From: Bacteroidales bacterium
Lineage (GTDB): Bacteria > Bacteroidota > Bacteroidia > Bacteroidales > Muribaculaceae
Direction of reading: 5' to 3'
Length of the DNA stretch: 64,000 nt
Assembly (NCBI GenBank): GCA_015061005.1
Contig: SUXJ01000011.1
Span: forward strand, 1-64,000
The notes beneath the pieces were generated by a model that was not told the DNA's origin, ran no database searches, and saw only the letters and a list, made by a program, of their open reading frames with translations. Position 1 is the first letter of the stretch; every line of letters begins with the position of its first letter. Shown piece after piece: positions 30,008 through 38,853 of this stretch. A program made the position numbers and the translations under genes.

Positions 30008-30267
30008 AAGTGACAATGGCTGGAGCAAAAATCTCAGACGCGATCGTCGAAGTTATCGATACGCTCCAGAACTTTAGCGACGTCAAAGACTCCTATCTCA
30101 AGGTAATCGATGAGCTAACCCGTATGGTTATACTCGACACCTCCGACTTCTTCGATGACGAATCCGTGGCCATGGAGCGACTCCACGTCCTCCAGCAGAT
30201 TCGCCAAGACATTATTACCCTGTCAACAACCCCTCCCGAGCCCGTCGCTCCTGAATCCGAAAATTAA
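30004..30267 (+). CDS. Cassette ORF2, copy 4
   Basis: An 87-aa copy with the FFDDESVAME and PPEPVAPESEN variants of copy 3. It ends only 4 bp from the stop of the convergent integrase gene, with no terminator between, so cassette transcripts may run antisense into the integrase gene. Confidence 0.75.
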   Translation: MKVTMAGAKISDAIVEVIDTLQNFSDVKDSYLKVIDELTRMVILDTSDFFDDESVAMERLHVLQQIRQDIITLSTTPPEPVAPESEN

Positions 30268-30271
30268 GCTA

Positions 30272-31426
30272 TCAGAGCATTCCATCAAAGGCTGATACTC
30301 CGGCGATACGGCTATCTTTCATTATATGAGCATAAATCATCGTAGTGGTGATTTGAGTGTGCCCCAATAATTTTGAAAGAGTGCCGACATCGCCGGAGTT
30401 CTTCTTATAATACAGGGTGGCAAACGTGTGGCGAGCACTTTTCGCACTTACCGCCTTACAAATGCCGACGTGCCGACAAATTCTCTTAATAATTCGATTG
30501 AATGCCTGATCGGTGGGCAAGTTGCGGAATAAAGGTCCGCGAAGCCGACCTGCTCGGTAATACTCCACCAATTTAGCCGCCGGTTCCGATAAAGGGATAT
30601 CAACTCTGGTGTGTGTCTTAATGCGCTTGTAATGAATCTCATTCCCATATATCTGCTCGATTTGGAGCGCACGAGCATCAGAAATATGCATGGCCGTGAA
30701 AGTCATGAATAGAAAAAAACGCAATACGTCCATTTCCGTCTCAATAAGATTCTCCGTCCGAAACAACCCGATAAGAGCATTCAGTTCCTCCTCCGTTAAA
30801 TATACAACTGCCGGATCTGCCAACGGCAGCCTATAAACTTCAAACGGATTTGCTTTTACCTTGCCGGCTCGCATGGCAGAATAGTAATGCATCCGAATCA
30901 CACACATATTCTTTCGTATCGTTCCGGGATTATTATTGTGCTTGTCTCGTAGGTATGCAGCATAGACGCGGAGCCAATCAGGCGTTATATCGGAAATCTT
31001 CAGATGCGGGTTATATTTCTCCAGTTTGCGCAATGCCGCTCCGTGGTGGCGCAGCGTTTCCGGCTGCATGGCCGATTTGAGCTCATCTAAATGGCGTTTC
31101 GCATAGTCCAGAAAATTCATCGTCTCAGCCGGACGTTTATATTGTGCCAAAAAACTTTCCTTAGTGAGGATCTCGCCCGTCAAGCGTGCTCGAACCAAAA
31201 CATCGGTAATCTTTGCCTTAGTATCAGAGATTATGAGGTTCTTATCCTTGACCTCCTGACCTCTGCCGATAATTCGCTCCGCAGATGCATCCCATTCATC
31301 GGATTTTACCGCAATGTCAAGCGGAATGCGGATTTTATCTCGCGCAATGTTCAGTACTGCATACAAGGCTGCTCGCCCGTCGGCGCGCTCTTTATCACTG
31401 CGCCGTTTAATCGTTACTTTTGCCAT
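30272..31426 (-). CDS. int: Tyrosine-recombinase integrase
   Basis: A 384-aa site-specific recombinase with an N-terminal arm-binding part, a SAM-like core-binding domain (about 95-190, MNFLDYAKRHLDELKSAMQ..) and a C-terminal catalytic domain. Visible catalytic residues are Arg332 (SARHTFAT), His356 (LLGHTQ) and nucleophile Tyr365 (MIYAHI). The usual first Arg is replaced: TAMHISDARAL has His247 where LRxSEL is expected, and Lys329 stands in the H-x-x-R His position. Such changes occur in Bacteroides integrases (IntDOT lacks Arg I). It lies 173 bp from attR in the tRNA-Phe gene, so it catalyses integration of this prophage. Confidence 0.9.
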   Translation of the reverse strand: MAKVTIKRRSDKERADGRAALYAVLNIARDKIRIPLDIAVKSDEWDASAERIIGRGQEVKDKNLIISDTKAKITDVLVRARLTGEILTKESFLAQYKRPAETMNFLDYAKRHLDELKSAMQPETLRHHGAALRKLEKYNPHLKISDITPDWLRVYAAYLRDKHNNNPGTIRKNMCVIRMHYYSAMRAGKVKANPFEVYRLPLADPAVVYLTEEELNALIGLFRTENLIETEMDVLRFFLFMTFTAMHISDARALQIEQIYGNEIHYKRIKTHTRVDIPLSEPAAKLVEYYRAGRLRGPLFRNLPTDQAFNRIIKRICRHVGICKAVSAKSARHTFATLYYKKNSGDVGTLSKLLGHTQITTTMIYAHIMKDSRIAGVSAFDGML

Positions 31427-31431
31427 TTTCG

Positions 31432-31507
31432 TTGTGCCAACTTTTGTGCCGACATTTTTTGTAACGCACTGATATTCAAATGCATTGTGCCTACAATTGT
31501 GCCGACG
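31432..31507 (+). repeat. Four arm-type integrase sites, right arm
   Basis: TTGTGCCAACT (31432), TTGTGCCGACA (31444), TTGTGCCTACA (31485) and TTGTGCCGACG (31497) are direct repeats of the motif found twice inside attL (167-188). They overlap the likely integrase promoter region, so integrase may repress its own gene. In addition TGACTACTAA (31520-31529) is the inverse of TTAGTAGTCA at 141-150. Confidence 0.65.
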
Positions 31508-31566
31508 AATTTTAAAAATTGACTACTAAACAGGCGTAAGTAAATTATTAGTAATCAGCTATTTAT

Positions 31567-31591
31567 GAAAAAACCTCAACTTTCGTTGAGG
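31567..31591 (-). terminator. Phage-supplied terminator of tRNA-Phe
   Basis: On the minus strand CCTCAAC, GAAA loop, GTTGAGG is followed by TTTTTT. It lies just inside attR, so it came with the phage and replaces the host terminator now at 58-91. Confidence 0.8.
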
Positions 31592-31592
31592 C

Positions 31593-31610
31593 TCTTCGTG
31601 GTGCCACCAG
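31593..31610. repeat. attR core within tRNA-Phe
   Basis: Exact copy of the 18-bp attL core. Twelve bases (31599-31610) are the tRNA 3' end (discriminator, acceptor 3' strand and part of the T stem), and six lie beyond it, so integration regenerates the tRNA 3' end. Confidence 0.9.
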
Positions 31611-31671
31611 GAATCGAACCGGGGACACAAGGATTTTCAGTCCTTTGCTCTACCAACTGAGCTATGGCACC
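31599..31671 (-). tRNA. tRNA-Phe (anticodon GAA)
   Basis: The 73-nt gene folds as 7-bp acceptor (GGTGCCA/TGGCACC), D arm GCTC..GAGC, anticodon arm AAGGA-CTGAAAA-TCCTT with GAA, 5-nt variable loop, and T arm CCCGG-TTCGATT-CCTGG, with discriminator A and no encoded CCA. The T stem has one C-U mismatch whose U lies inside the att core. Promoter: TAACTTTG on the minus strand (CAAAGTTA, 31691-31698). Confidence 0.95.
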
Positions 31672-31699
31672 ATTTCCGTGTTTTGCGCTGCAAAGTTAG

Positions 31700-32155
31700 G
31701 AATATATTTTGAATTGTGCAAGTTTTTTGGAAATTATTTTTGCCTGATTTTGTTCTTGCTTGATTATTAGATTGTTATAATAACTCAAAGTATATGGTTC
31801 ATCGGGTTAAGTGAAAGCATTATGGGATTTTGGGTCTGATATGAGGAAATATTGTGTTCCTGAATTTCCCCATGATGGTATTGTCAACGTCACTTCGAGA
31901 CGCAAAGAAAAATCATGCACTTTGAATAACCGATACTACATGTTATCAAGTTTCATTTGACGGCAACAAATAGTTGCTGCGAGGAGATGTGATTTCTCAT
32001 ATTCTCACAATGTTTTGATAGTGAAGCGGCACTTAGTAATAGAAAATAAAATATTTATTTTGTTTCTGCGTTGATTTACACTAAATTTGCGGTATACGTC
32101 AATAAGATGTGTAATTAAGAGAGTATAGGTATATAATTATAAACAAAGATAGGAA
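31700..32155. other. Gene-free AT-rich stretch after the tRNA
   Basis: No credible ORF, RNA or repeat was seen. The right end leads into the gene at 32156; GATAGGAAATGG precedes its start. Confidence 0.5.
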
Positions 32156-32641
32156 ATGGATAGCGAAACTATTTTAGGGTACATTAGCATTATTCTTACT
32201 GTTGTCATTGCTATACTTGGATGGATTATGCAAAGAAAGATTGAGCAAATTAAGATAATGGAGAATCAATTATCAGATAAGAAATATAATGCGTATGCAG
32301 ATTTAGTTGGGCTGTTTTTTGGTGTTCTTAAAAATGTGAAAAAAGAAAAAGACACAAATCCCAAAGTTATGTTGGATAAGATGATAGAGTCTAAGAAGAA
32401 TATTTTTATGTATGGTTCAGACAAAGTTATTCATGCGTTCACAAAGTGGTTGTGTTCTTCTTCAATAGGAGAATCCAATGAACAACAAATGAATAACTTC
32501 CTTGAACTTATGATTGAAATTCGCAAAGATATGTGTGGGTATACGAGTAAAATTACCAAATATGATCTTCTGCTAAATTTGATGCAAAATCCCAAAGAGG
32601 CGAAGGGTTTTTTTGCTCAAATAAGTCGTTTGGACAAATGA
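32156..32641 (+). CDS. Single-pass membrane protein, unknown
   Basis: A 161-aa protein with an N-terminal transmembrane helix (about 5-26, ILGYISIILTVVIAILGWIM), then a charged helical cytoplasmic domain (YNAYADLVGLFFGVLKNVKKEKD..., MNNFLELMIEIRKDMCGY). It is lower in GC than its neighbours, suggesting recent acquisition. It is the first gene outside the prophage. The layout resembles small membrane-anchored proteins often found near defence or mobile loci, but no function is supported. Confidence 0.55.
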   Translation: MDSETILGYISIILTVVIAILGWIMQRKIEQIKIMENQLSDKKYNAYADLVGLFFGVLKNVKKEKDTNPKVMLDKMIESKKNIFMYGSDKVIHAFTKWLCSSSIGESNEQQMNNFLELMIEIRKDMCGYTSKITKYDLLLNLMQNPKEAKGFFAQISRLDK

Positions 32642-32689
32642 TAAAGATGGCTCAACTGAGGGGGTGTCAATGATGTGGAATCGGTTGAG

Positions 32690-32755
32690 TCGTTATGTTT
32701 CGGTGTCGTTCCATGTCTTGCGAGCGCATAGCGATAGCTTGCGTTGGGAAGCAAT
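32690..32755 (+). other. Possible decayed cassette-leader fragment
   Basis: The string has TGTCGTTCC, then TTGCGAGCGC, CGATAGC and TTGGGAAGCAA in the same order as C, spacer, B' and A'/C' junction of the prophage leaders (compare 23878-23931). It lacks a promoter and ORF1. It lies next to the host paralogue of the prophage moron. Similarity was judged by eye and may be chance. Confidence 0.3.
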
Positions 32756-32774
32756 AAGTTAAAGGACAGCGATT

Positions 32775-33461
32775 TTAACCTCCGCAATCACAGCCGCTAT
32801 CTCCGCTACTACAGCCACCATCACCGCTACTACCGCCGAATAACGTATTTCCAAGGGTAAAACCATATCCTATTGAAATAGCGTCGCTCCATCGCTTGCT
32901 TTCTTCTTTTTCTTTGGCAAAGGGGTCCCAATCGAGCAGGTCATCTTCGCTTTCGTCATCGTCGTCGTATTCACGCTTCAGGGCGTATTCCGACCATGCC
33001 GGAGCATTAGGGTCATAGAGGTTGTCATCTTCGGGGCGGTACGGCTCTCCGCCGTTAACGGTGAGGGTATAAATGTCAGGGTGGGCAAGCGCATGATCAA
33101 CGAAATCTTTGTACCATGAGCGAAACACAATCCATTTGGTCAGTTCATATTGAGGGTAGCATCTGAACGTGTAGTTGAGTTCTTCAATCAACCCCTTAAT
33201 GCCTTTATAGTGCCCGTATTGAAAGCGGAAAAGCAAATGGTTCTGCACCTGCTCTTTTGTTTGGTCAAGTTTTTCAAGCAAAGGAATTCCGAGTTGCCAC
33301 CGGCGGTGCAACTCCTTTATGCATACAACAATAGATGCAGATACAATACTCGCTAATACGCTGAAAAATACAACAAACTCAACTTCCGGTATAAAAAAAG
33401 AGAATACAACGCACCATGCAGCGAATATCAGAATCGCCCAAACTATCTTCTTAAAATTCAT
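32775..33461 (-). CDS. Host paralogue of the prophage Cys-tail membrane protein
   Basis: A 228-aa protein with two N-terminal transmembrane helices (about 8-27 and 31-50), a soluble helical middle (HLLFRFQYGHYKGIKGLIEELNYTFRCYPQYELTKW), an acidic run and a C-terminal GGSSGDGGCSSGDSGCDCGG. The middle is clearly related to the prophage gene at 24815 but diverged, while the last 55 residues differ at about four positions and the DNA identity continues about 15 bp past the stop. This indicates recent exchange of the 3' end. Function unknown. Confidence 0.65.
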   Translation of the reverse strand: MNFKKIVWAILIFAAWCVVFSFFIPEVEFVVFFSVLASIVSASIVVCIKELHRRWQLGIPLLEKLDQTKEQVQNHLLFRFQYGHYKGIKGLIEELNYTFRCYPQYELTKWIVFRSWYKDFVDHALAHPDIYTLTVNGGEPYRPEDDNLYDPNAPAWSEYALKREYDDDDESEDDLLDWDPFAKEKEESKRWSDAISIGYGFTLGNTLFGGSSGDGGCSSGDSGCDCGG

Positions 33462-33478
33462 TTTTTAAGTCCTATAAA

Positions 33479-34048
33479 TCATTGTTTGAGGTGCTGAAAA
33501 ATGCGAAGGCAAGCCCACGCATCGAGTGCGGCATAGTGTTTTTGAGCCGGGGTGAGTTCAGTCGCTTCCCAATTGGTTAGGCGTTGAGCTTTTGAAATTC
33601 GTTTGCCGAACAATAAGGCGTATATTTTAGTTAAGCTGGCCTCTCCGATGCCATATCGTTTAACTAATGTTTGCAGTTCAATGAAACCTCGTGGTTCAAT
33701 AGGCATCAAACGATTTAAAGCGTGGAAGTCATCTTTGGTTGAAAGCCCTATTTTGATAATTTTGTCTGATTCTAAAAAGTTTCGAAGTTCGGAGATTAGA
33801 CCAATGCGGTTCAGTCGAAAAAGGAAGCATATATCCGGTGTGGATAGCTGCATGAGAGCAACGGCATGTGAGTCTCCTTTGCGAAAGTTAGGACGAGTTT
33901 CTGTATCAAATCCGACAAGGCTTTGATCCGTGAGAAAACTCAATGCTTTGATTGCCGCAGCCTCTGTTTGCACAAGTTCAATGCGTCCGGGGAACACTTC
34001 GGCCGGTAGGGTAGAGAGGGAGGCTTTATCTATGGTTTGAAGTTCCAT
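33479..34048 (-). CDS. 3'-5' exonuclease (RNase D-like, DEDD family)
   Basis: A 189-aa protein that should remove nucleotides from nucleic-acid 3' ends. Motif Exo I is LVGFDTETRPNF (about 40-51, Asp and Glu metal ligands). Exo II is IIKIGLSTKDDFHAL (about 95-109). Exo III is HYAALDAWACLRIF (about 169-182) with the Y-x-x-x-D pattern of the DEDDy type. It lacks the HRDC domains of RNase D, so it is the small single-domain form common in Bacteroidetes. Its start overlaps the methyltransferase stop (TAATG). Confidence 0.85.
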   Translation of the reverse strand: MELQTIDKASLSTLPAEVFPGRIELVQTEAAAIKALSFLTDQSLVGFDTETRPNFRKGDSHAVALMQLSTPDICFLFRLNRIGLISELRNFLESDKIIKIGLSTKDDFHALNRLMPIEPRGFIELQTLVKRYGIGEASLTKIYALLFGKRISKAQRLTNWEATELTPAQKHYAALDAWACLRIFQHLKQ

Positions 34049-34659
34049 TACTGTACTTTTACAATGGTCATGCCGTCGCGAATGGGGAGTATAACGGTGT
34101 TCATGTTGCTAACAAGATCGTTAAACTCACGGATGCCTTGCGTTTGCGCATCGTTGGCTTCCGGACTGATTACTTTTCCGTCCCAAAGGGTGTTGTCTGC
34201 CAGTATATAACCTCCGTGTGTCATCTTGGGCAGAACGAGTTTAAGATATTGAGTATATTCTCGTTTGTTGGCGTCAATAAATACCAAATCCCATGGTCCC
34301 GGCAATTGTTGAATCATAGTTGATGCATCACCGATGTGGAGTTTAATGCGAGAGTCGGACTCAAAGAGTTCTGTTAGCGTTTCTTCATCTTCATCATTGT
34401 GCTCCACTGTGTGTAATTCTCCGTTCGGATGTAATCCTTCTGCTAAGCATAATGCAGAATAACCCGTAAACGTGCCGAGTTCAAGAATGCGGCGAGGGGA
34501 AATCATTCCCGATAGCATTGCCAAAAGTCGGCCTTGTAGGTGACCGGAGCATTGGTGGGAGTATAGGTGATGGAGGTGAGTGTAGCGATTCAGCCGAGCC
34601 AAATGGTCCGGTTCGGGAGCAATATGATTAAGTATGTATTGTTCTAAATCAGGGCTCAC
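34048..34659 (-). CDS. Class I SAM-dependent O-methyltransferase
   Basis: A 203-aa protein of the catechol/caffeoyl-CoA O-methyltransferase type. The SAM motif is ILELGTFTGYSALCLAEGL (about 56-74), followed by LHTVEHNDEDEE (acidic end of beta 2) and LVFIDANKREYTQYL (metal-binding Asp region). I choose GTG at 34659, which overlaps the aroQ stop and puts the conserved DLEQYILNHIAPEP at the N-terminus; the longer ATG start at 34713 would lie 65 bases within aroQ. Substrate unknown. Confidence 0.85.
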   Translation of the reverse strand: MSPDLEQYILNHIAPEPDHLARLNRYTHLHHLYSHQCSGHLQGRLLAMLSGMISPRRILELGTFTGYSALCLAEGLHPNGELHTVEHNDEDEETLTELFESDSRIKLHIGDASTMIQQLPGPWDLVFIDANKREYTQYLKLVLPKMTHGGYILADNTLWDGKVISPEANDAQTQGIREFNDLVSNMNTVILPIRDGMTIVKVQ

Positions 34660-35071
34660 AGCGCATGAGGGCCTCCACTCCCAAGCGGTAGCTTTGCATT
34701 CCGAAGCCGGCAATCACTCCGTAACACACTGACGAAATCATTGATTTATGTCTGATTTCTTCGCGCGCATGAATATTTGAAATGTGCACCTCAACAACCG
34801 GCACTTCAATGGCGGCAATGGCATCGGCAATAGCCAATGATGTGTGAGTATATGCGCCGGCATTAAGGACAATTCCGCGATATGAGGCATCAAAGCCTGC
34901 GGCATGCAGTTTGTCGATTATTGCACCCTCATGGTTGCTTTGAAAGTATTCTATTTCGCAAAGTTCCGACAGTTCGTCAAGAATAGCATCCATGCTTTGT
35001 GTACCATATATTTTCGGTTCACGTTTGCCGAGCAAGTTGAGATTCGGACCGTTGATAATCAATATCTTCAT
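34649..35071 (-). CDS. aroQ: Type II 3-dehydroquinate dehydratase
   Basis: Converts 3-dehydroquinate to 3-dehydroshikimate in the shikimate pathway. The 140-aa protein matches the family throughout: IINGPNLNLLGKREPKIYG with the lid Arg/Tyr, the loop FQSNHEGAIID, VLNAGAYTHTSLAI with the active-site Asn, and VEVHISNIHAREEIRHKSMIS with the catalytic His. The length is typical for the dodecameric enzyme. It is in a minus-strand run with glycosyltransferases and trmD. Confidence 0.95.
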   Translation of the reverse strand: MKILIINGPNLNLLGKREPKIYGTQSMDAILDELSELCEIEYFQSNHEGAIIDKLHAAGFDASYRGIVLNAGAYTHTSLAIADAIAAIEVPVVEVHISNIHAREEIRHKSMISSVCYGVIAGFGMQSYRLGVEALMRCEP

Positions 35072-35769
35072 AATATATCAGAGAGATTAGTATAAGTTGG
35101 AATCGAAGCGGCTGCAAATTCACGAGCCGCAACGCTATGCTGATTGTTCACTATGGCGGCGCTGACGCCGTTCATTTGTTCGTAAGGATTGTCGCTATAT
35201 CCAATCCATTCTATTCTATGGTTGATGCCTAATGATTTAGCTCGTTTCAAAATCGGGCTGACAATTTTTGCTTTGCCTTGACCAACAACGCGCAAACGCC
35301 ATTCCTTATCACTCTTTCGGCCGAGTTCATTAATTAGCTCAAGAAGGCCGCAATTTTCTGTAATATTGCCTAACCACATTAATAGCGGCGTTTCTTCTTC
35401 TCCGGGTTGTTCTACCTCAACCTTCGGAAATTCCGGGTCCGGATTTTTCGCGATGAAGTTGATGGGTTCAGCGCGCCCCACGAGTTTCAACGCGTTTTCT
35501 ACTAATATACGCACATTGGGCGAGTGGACATATACGTTAAATTCATCGCCCTCAATGCGGCGTAGCACTCGTGAGAGATTTAATGCCCCGAATGCCTTAC
35601 CCATCGGGCACTGAATGGCGCATATATCTGCAGCTTCAATGCGGCGAACCATATCGTTATTGCCTGCTGTAATCACAATAGCTCTTTGGGCTTGTTTGGC
35701 CGATAATAAAGCCAAAGTGGACGCGCCTGTCCAGTAATCGGAGTCGGCCGTGATGTGAATTTCAGTCAT
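35068..35769 (-). CDS. Short GT4-like glycosyltransferase
   Basis: A 233-aa protein, about two thirds of usual GT4 length. The N-terminal part has HITADSDYWTGASTLALLSA and a Rossmann-like order; the C-terminal part has LLMWLGNITENCGLLELINEL, EWRLRVVGQGKAK and RIEWIGYSDNPYEQM, the donor-site order of GT4 enzymes. The usual E-x-x-G-L-P-like block is reduced to AAREFAAASIPTYTN. It overlaps the adjacent full-length glycosyltransferase by 8 bp, suggesting they act together, possibly on surface glycan. Some truncation is possible. Confidence 0.65.
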   Translation of the reverse strand: MTEIHITADSDYWTGASTLALLSAKQAQRAIVITAGNNDMVRRIEAADICAIQCPMGKAFGALNLSRVLRRIEGDEFNVYVHSPNVRILVENALKLVGRAEPINFIAKNPDPEFPKVEVEQPGEEETPLLMWLGNITENCGLLELINELGRKSDKEWRLRVVGQGKAKIVSPILKRAKSLGINHRIEWIGYSDNPYEQMNGVSAAIVNNQHSVAAREFAAASIPTYTNLSDIL

Positions 35770-36802
35770 GGGTAAGAATATCTTTGTAATATGTTATGAA
35801 TTCATCGGCGCAGATGTCCCATGAAAATTGTCTGCCATGTGCAATTATTGCATCTGTGTCAATTGGTTCTGCCATTTTCTTGTTGACATATTCGGCCATC
35901 TGTTCAGGTAGAAGGTTTTCCCAGAAATAGGCAACATTGCCTCCTATTTCCGGTAAACTTGTTGATTTAGACAGAAATACGGGTTTGCCGCATAGCATGG
36001 CCTCAATTGGAGGTAACCCGAATCCTTCGGCTTTTGATGGGAACAAAAAAGCATCACAATTTGTATATAGCCATGCCTTCTCCGAGTCGTTCACTTCTCC
36101 TATCATTACTACATTACTGCGTTGCTTCGCCATTTGGAGCAACTCTTTATTTCGGCATCGCCCTGCAAGAACCAAGGTTCGGTTAGGCAGATAATCCATC
36201 ATCTGAACGAGTAGTTCGGCTTGTTTGTAAGGGACCAGTGATGATAAGTGAAAGAGAAACGGTCCGGTCGGGACACCCTCTGGCCGCTGCATATTGTTGA
36301 TGTCGAGCGATGTAACTCCATTGTAGATGACACGATTCGGAAGACTATTGGGGAAATGAGCCAACGTGTCGTCATGTGCAAACTTTGTTATAAACGACAA
36401 GTGGGTGGAATTTTGTAGTCGTTCCAAGAAACGTCTTTCTGCGTGTTGTAATCTTTTCCCGGAGCGAGTATGTGCAAAGTTGATGTCGTGCACCGTCATT
36501 AATCGTTTCGGTGCCCCGCTATAACTCTTTAATTTGCATAGTTGATGCAGTGCGTGAAATAAATCACCTTTAATGAGCGGAAAATGGCGCAACAAGACAA
36601 CTCGCAAGCTGTCTGTTTCTATATATTCTGCATCGGGACCGAAGCATCCTTTTTTACCCGGAGGTACCAAAAAAGTTATGCGAAACTCTTGGGGACATTT
36701 TGACAATATGCGAGGACACAATTGGCGTGCATATTCATGAAGCCCACACATTGGCAACCCAATGGCGAGTGCTTCAATGATTATGCGTTTTTGATTGCTC
36801 AT
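35762..36802 (-). CDS. GT4-family glycosyltransferase
   Basis: This 346-aa GT-B enzyme has an N-terminal acceptor domain ([19 protein letters not shown]) and a donor domain with [72 protein letters not shown]. The [10 protein letters not shown] block is the family signature that contacts the sugar-nucleotide. It likely transfers a hexose to a glycan. It lies between trmD and the short GT, each overlapping by a few bases. Confidence 0.9.
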   Translation of the reverse strand: MSNQKRIIIEALAIGLPMCGLHEYARQLCPRILSKCPQEFRITFLVPPGKKGCFGPDAEYIETDSLRVVLLRHFPLIKGDLFHALHQLCKLKSYSGAPKRLMTVHDINFAHTRSGKRLQHAERRFLERLQNSTHLSFITKFAHDDTLAHFPNSLPNRVIYNGVTSLDINNMQRPEGVPTGPFLFHLSSLVPYKQAELLVQMMDYLPNRTLVLAGRCRNKELLQMAKQRSNVVMIGEVNDSEKAWLYTNCDAFLFPSKAEGFGLPPIEAMLCGKPVFLSKSTSLPEIGGNVAYFWENLLPEQMAEYVNKKMAEPIDTDAIIAHGRQFSWDICADEFITYYKDILTHD

Positions 36803-37473
36803 TTCAATAAATCGGGCCTCAAGCGTGCTGTGCGTTCAAGAGCTTGTTCATGACGCCACTCGGCAATTTTTGCTTCGTGGCCCGACAAGAGTATATCAGG
36901 CACTTTCCAACCGTTATAATCTGCCGGACGAGTGTAAACCGGAGGAGCCAAGAGATTATCTTGAAATGAGTCGCTAAGAGCGCTCTGCTCATCTCCTATT
37001 GCTCCGGGAATGAGACGCACCATGGCGTCTGCAATGACTACTGCCGGGATTTCACCGCCTGTAAGCACGTAGTCGCCAATGCTAATTTCCTTGGTAATCA
37101 AATGCTCGCGAATGCGCCAATCTATTCCTTTATAATGTCCGCATAGGATGATGACGTTATTCAAGAGAGATAAACTGTTGGCCATGGGTTGAGTCAGCAA
37201 GTCTCCATCGGGCGATGTGAAAATCACTTCGTCATACTCTCTCTCTGATTTTAATGCGCTGATGCACCGATCAACCGGTTCAATCTGCATGACCATGCCG
37301 GCTTCTCCTCCAAAAGGATAGTCATCTACTTTGCGATGACGATTAGTTGTGTAATCACGGAGATTATGTACGTGAAACTCCACTAATCCTTTAGCTTGCG
37401 CGCGCTTGAGTATGGAACACCCAAGTGGGGACTCGAACATCTCAGGGAGCACTGTTAATATATCTATTCTCAA
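36799..37473 (-). CDS. trmD: tRNA (guanine37-N1)-methyltransferase TrmD
   Basis: Makes m1G37 in tRNAs reading CNN and prevents +1 frameshifts. The 224-aa SPOUT enzyme has [22 protein letters not shown], the Asp-containing [25 protein letters not shown] and the knot [20 protein letters not shown] with SAM-binding residues, and ends [14 protein letters not shown]. Length is typical. The linkage with metK, which makes the SAM donor, is notable but may be chance. Confidence 0.95.
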   Translation of the reverse strand: MRIDILTVLPEMFESPLGCSILKRAQAKGLVEFHVHNLRDYTTNRHRKVDDYPFGGEAGMVMQIEPVDRCISALKSEREYDEVIFTSPDGDLLTQPMANSLSLLNNVIILCGHYKGIDWRIREHLITKEISIGDYVLTGGEIPAVVIADAMVRLIPGAIGDEQSALSDSFQDNLLAPPVYTRPADYNGWKVPDILLSGHEAKIAEWRHEQALERTARLRPDLLK

Positions 37474-37497
37474 GCCGTAGTAATTAGTTTTCGGTTA

Positions 37498-38760
37498 TTA
37501 AAGAGAAAATGCCTTGCGAATGACCGGTACCATATCGTCTTTTTCCCACGCGAAGAGTTCAACCTCAATTTCGCGATCTTCCTCATAGCGTGAATGGAAA
37601 TGCTTAACCACGGTTTGAGGCTGACGCCCGAAGTGTCCATATGTGGCGGTTTCCGAATAAATAGGCTTTCGTAGTCCAAAGCGCTGTTCGATAGAGTGGG
37701 GGCGCATATCAAAAAGGGTGTTAACCTTTTCCGAAATTTCTGCATCTGAAAGTGCCACTTTGGCAGTGCCATAAGTGTTGATATTCAAACTTACGGGTTG
37801 TGCAACACCGATAGCGTATGCAACTTGTACAAGCACTTCATGGGCCACACCTGCTGCAACAAGGTTACGTGCGATATGGCGTGCCGCATAGGCTGCTGAG
37901 CGGTCCACTTTTGATGGATCTTTACCTGAAAACGCTCCGCCGCCGTGAGCTCCGCGACCGCCGTATGTGTCAACGATAATCTTCCGACCGGTCAGACCCG
38001 CATCACCATGAGGTCCGCCGATAACGAATTTTCCTGTAGGATTAACGTGAAGGATTACTGTTGTCGGGTCATATAAAGCTGCGACTTCAGGCGTTAATTG
38101 TTTAAGAACACGCGGCATTAAGATTTCACGCACATCTTTCTCAATTTGAGAGCGCATGGCTTCATCGTCATCAAGAAATTCATCATGTTGCGTTGATACT
38201 ACTATTGTGTGGATGCGTACCGGACGCTTAGTCTCTCCGTCGTATTCCACTGTAACTTGGCTCTTAGAGTCCGGGCGCAGATATTTCATTTGCTCGTTCT
38301 CTCGGCGTATGGCGCTCAGCTCACGCAGAATCAGATGCGAGAGTTCTAATGTCAGCGGCATATAATTGGCCGTTTCATTAACGGCGTAACCAAACATCAT
38401 GCCTTGGTCGCCGGCACCTTGTTCGGATGCTTCGGTGCGTTCCACTCCGCGATTAATGTCAACGCTTTGCTCATGGAGGGCTGAAAGCAGGCCGCAAGCT
38501 TCTGCATCAAATTTCAGTTCACTGCGGTTATACCCGATATTTGAGATTACGCCGCGCACCACTTCGTGAAGATCAACGTATGCTCTGCTCTTTACCTCAC
38601 CTGCAACGATGACTTGACCGGTTGTGACCATGGTTTCGCACCCCACTTTGCTCATTGGATCAAAGGCAAGGAAGCGATCTAATATGGCATCAGAAATCTG
38701 GTCGGCCACTTTGTCAGGATGTCCTTCTGAAACCGACTCACTGGTAAATAAATAATTCAT
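37498..38760 (-). CDS. metK: S-adenosylmethionine synthetase
   Basis: Makes SAM from ATP and methionine. The 420-aa protein has [24 protein letters not shown] with the catalytic His, [12 protein letters not shown] (ATP loop), [26 protein letters not shown], and [26 protein letters not shown]-like sequence (with ARN). The length is slightly longer than in E. coli, as usual in Bacteroidetes. ATG at 38760. I saw no recognisable SAM riboswitch in the 90 bp before it. Confidence 0.97.
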   Translation of the reverse strand: MNYLFTSESVSEGHPDKVADQISDAILDRFLAFDPMSKVGCETMVTTGQVIVAGEVKSRAYVDLHEVVRGVISNIGYNRSELKFDAEACGLLSALHEQSVDINRGVERTEASEQGAGDQGMMFGYAVNETANYMPLTLELSHLILRELSAIRRENEQMKYLRPDSKSQVTVEYDGETKRPVRIHTIVVSTQHDEFLDDDEAMRSQIEKDVREILMPRVLKQLTPEVAALYDPTTVILHVNPTGKFVIGGPHGDAGLTGRKIIVDTYGGRGAHGGGAFSGKDPSKVDRSAAYAARHIARNLVAAGVAHEVLVQVAYAIGVAQPVSLNINTYGTAKVALSDAEISEKVNTLFDMRPHSIEQRFGLRKPIYSETATYGHFGRQPQTVVKHFHSRYEEDREIEVELFAWEKDDMVPVIRKAFSL

Positions 38761-38853
38761 AGCTGTTTAGACGTTTTTAGCATTTTTTATTATGGTGGTT
38801 GCAAGCAGACAAATTTGTCCACCTTGTATGTTTATTGCTTCTTAATCCGAACT

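Noticed and set aside
30850-31080. Plus-strand ORFs within the integrase gene
   Set aside because: They are shadows of the integrase coding sequence, without promoters or recognisable protein features.
38761-38850. SAM riboswitch upstream of metK
   Set aside because: No recognisable SAM-I or SAM-II consensus could be seen in the 90-bp leader.
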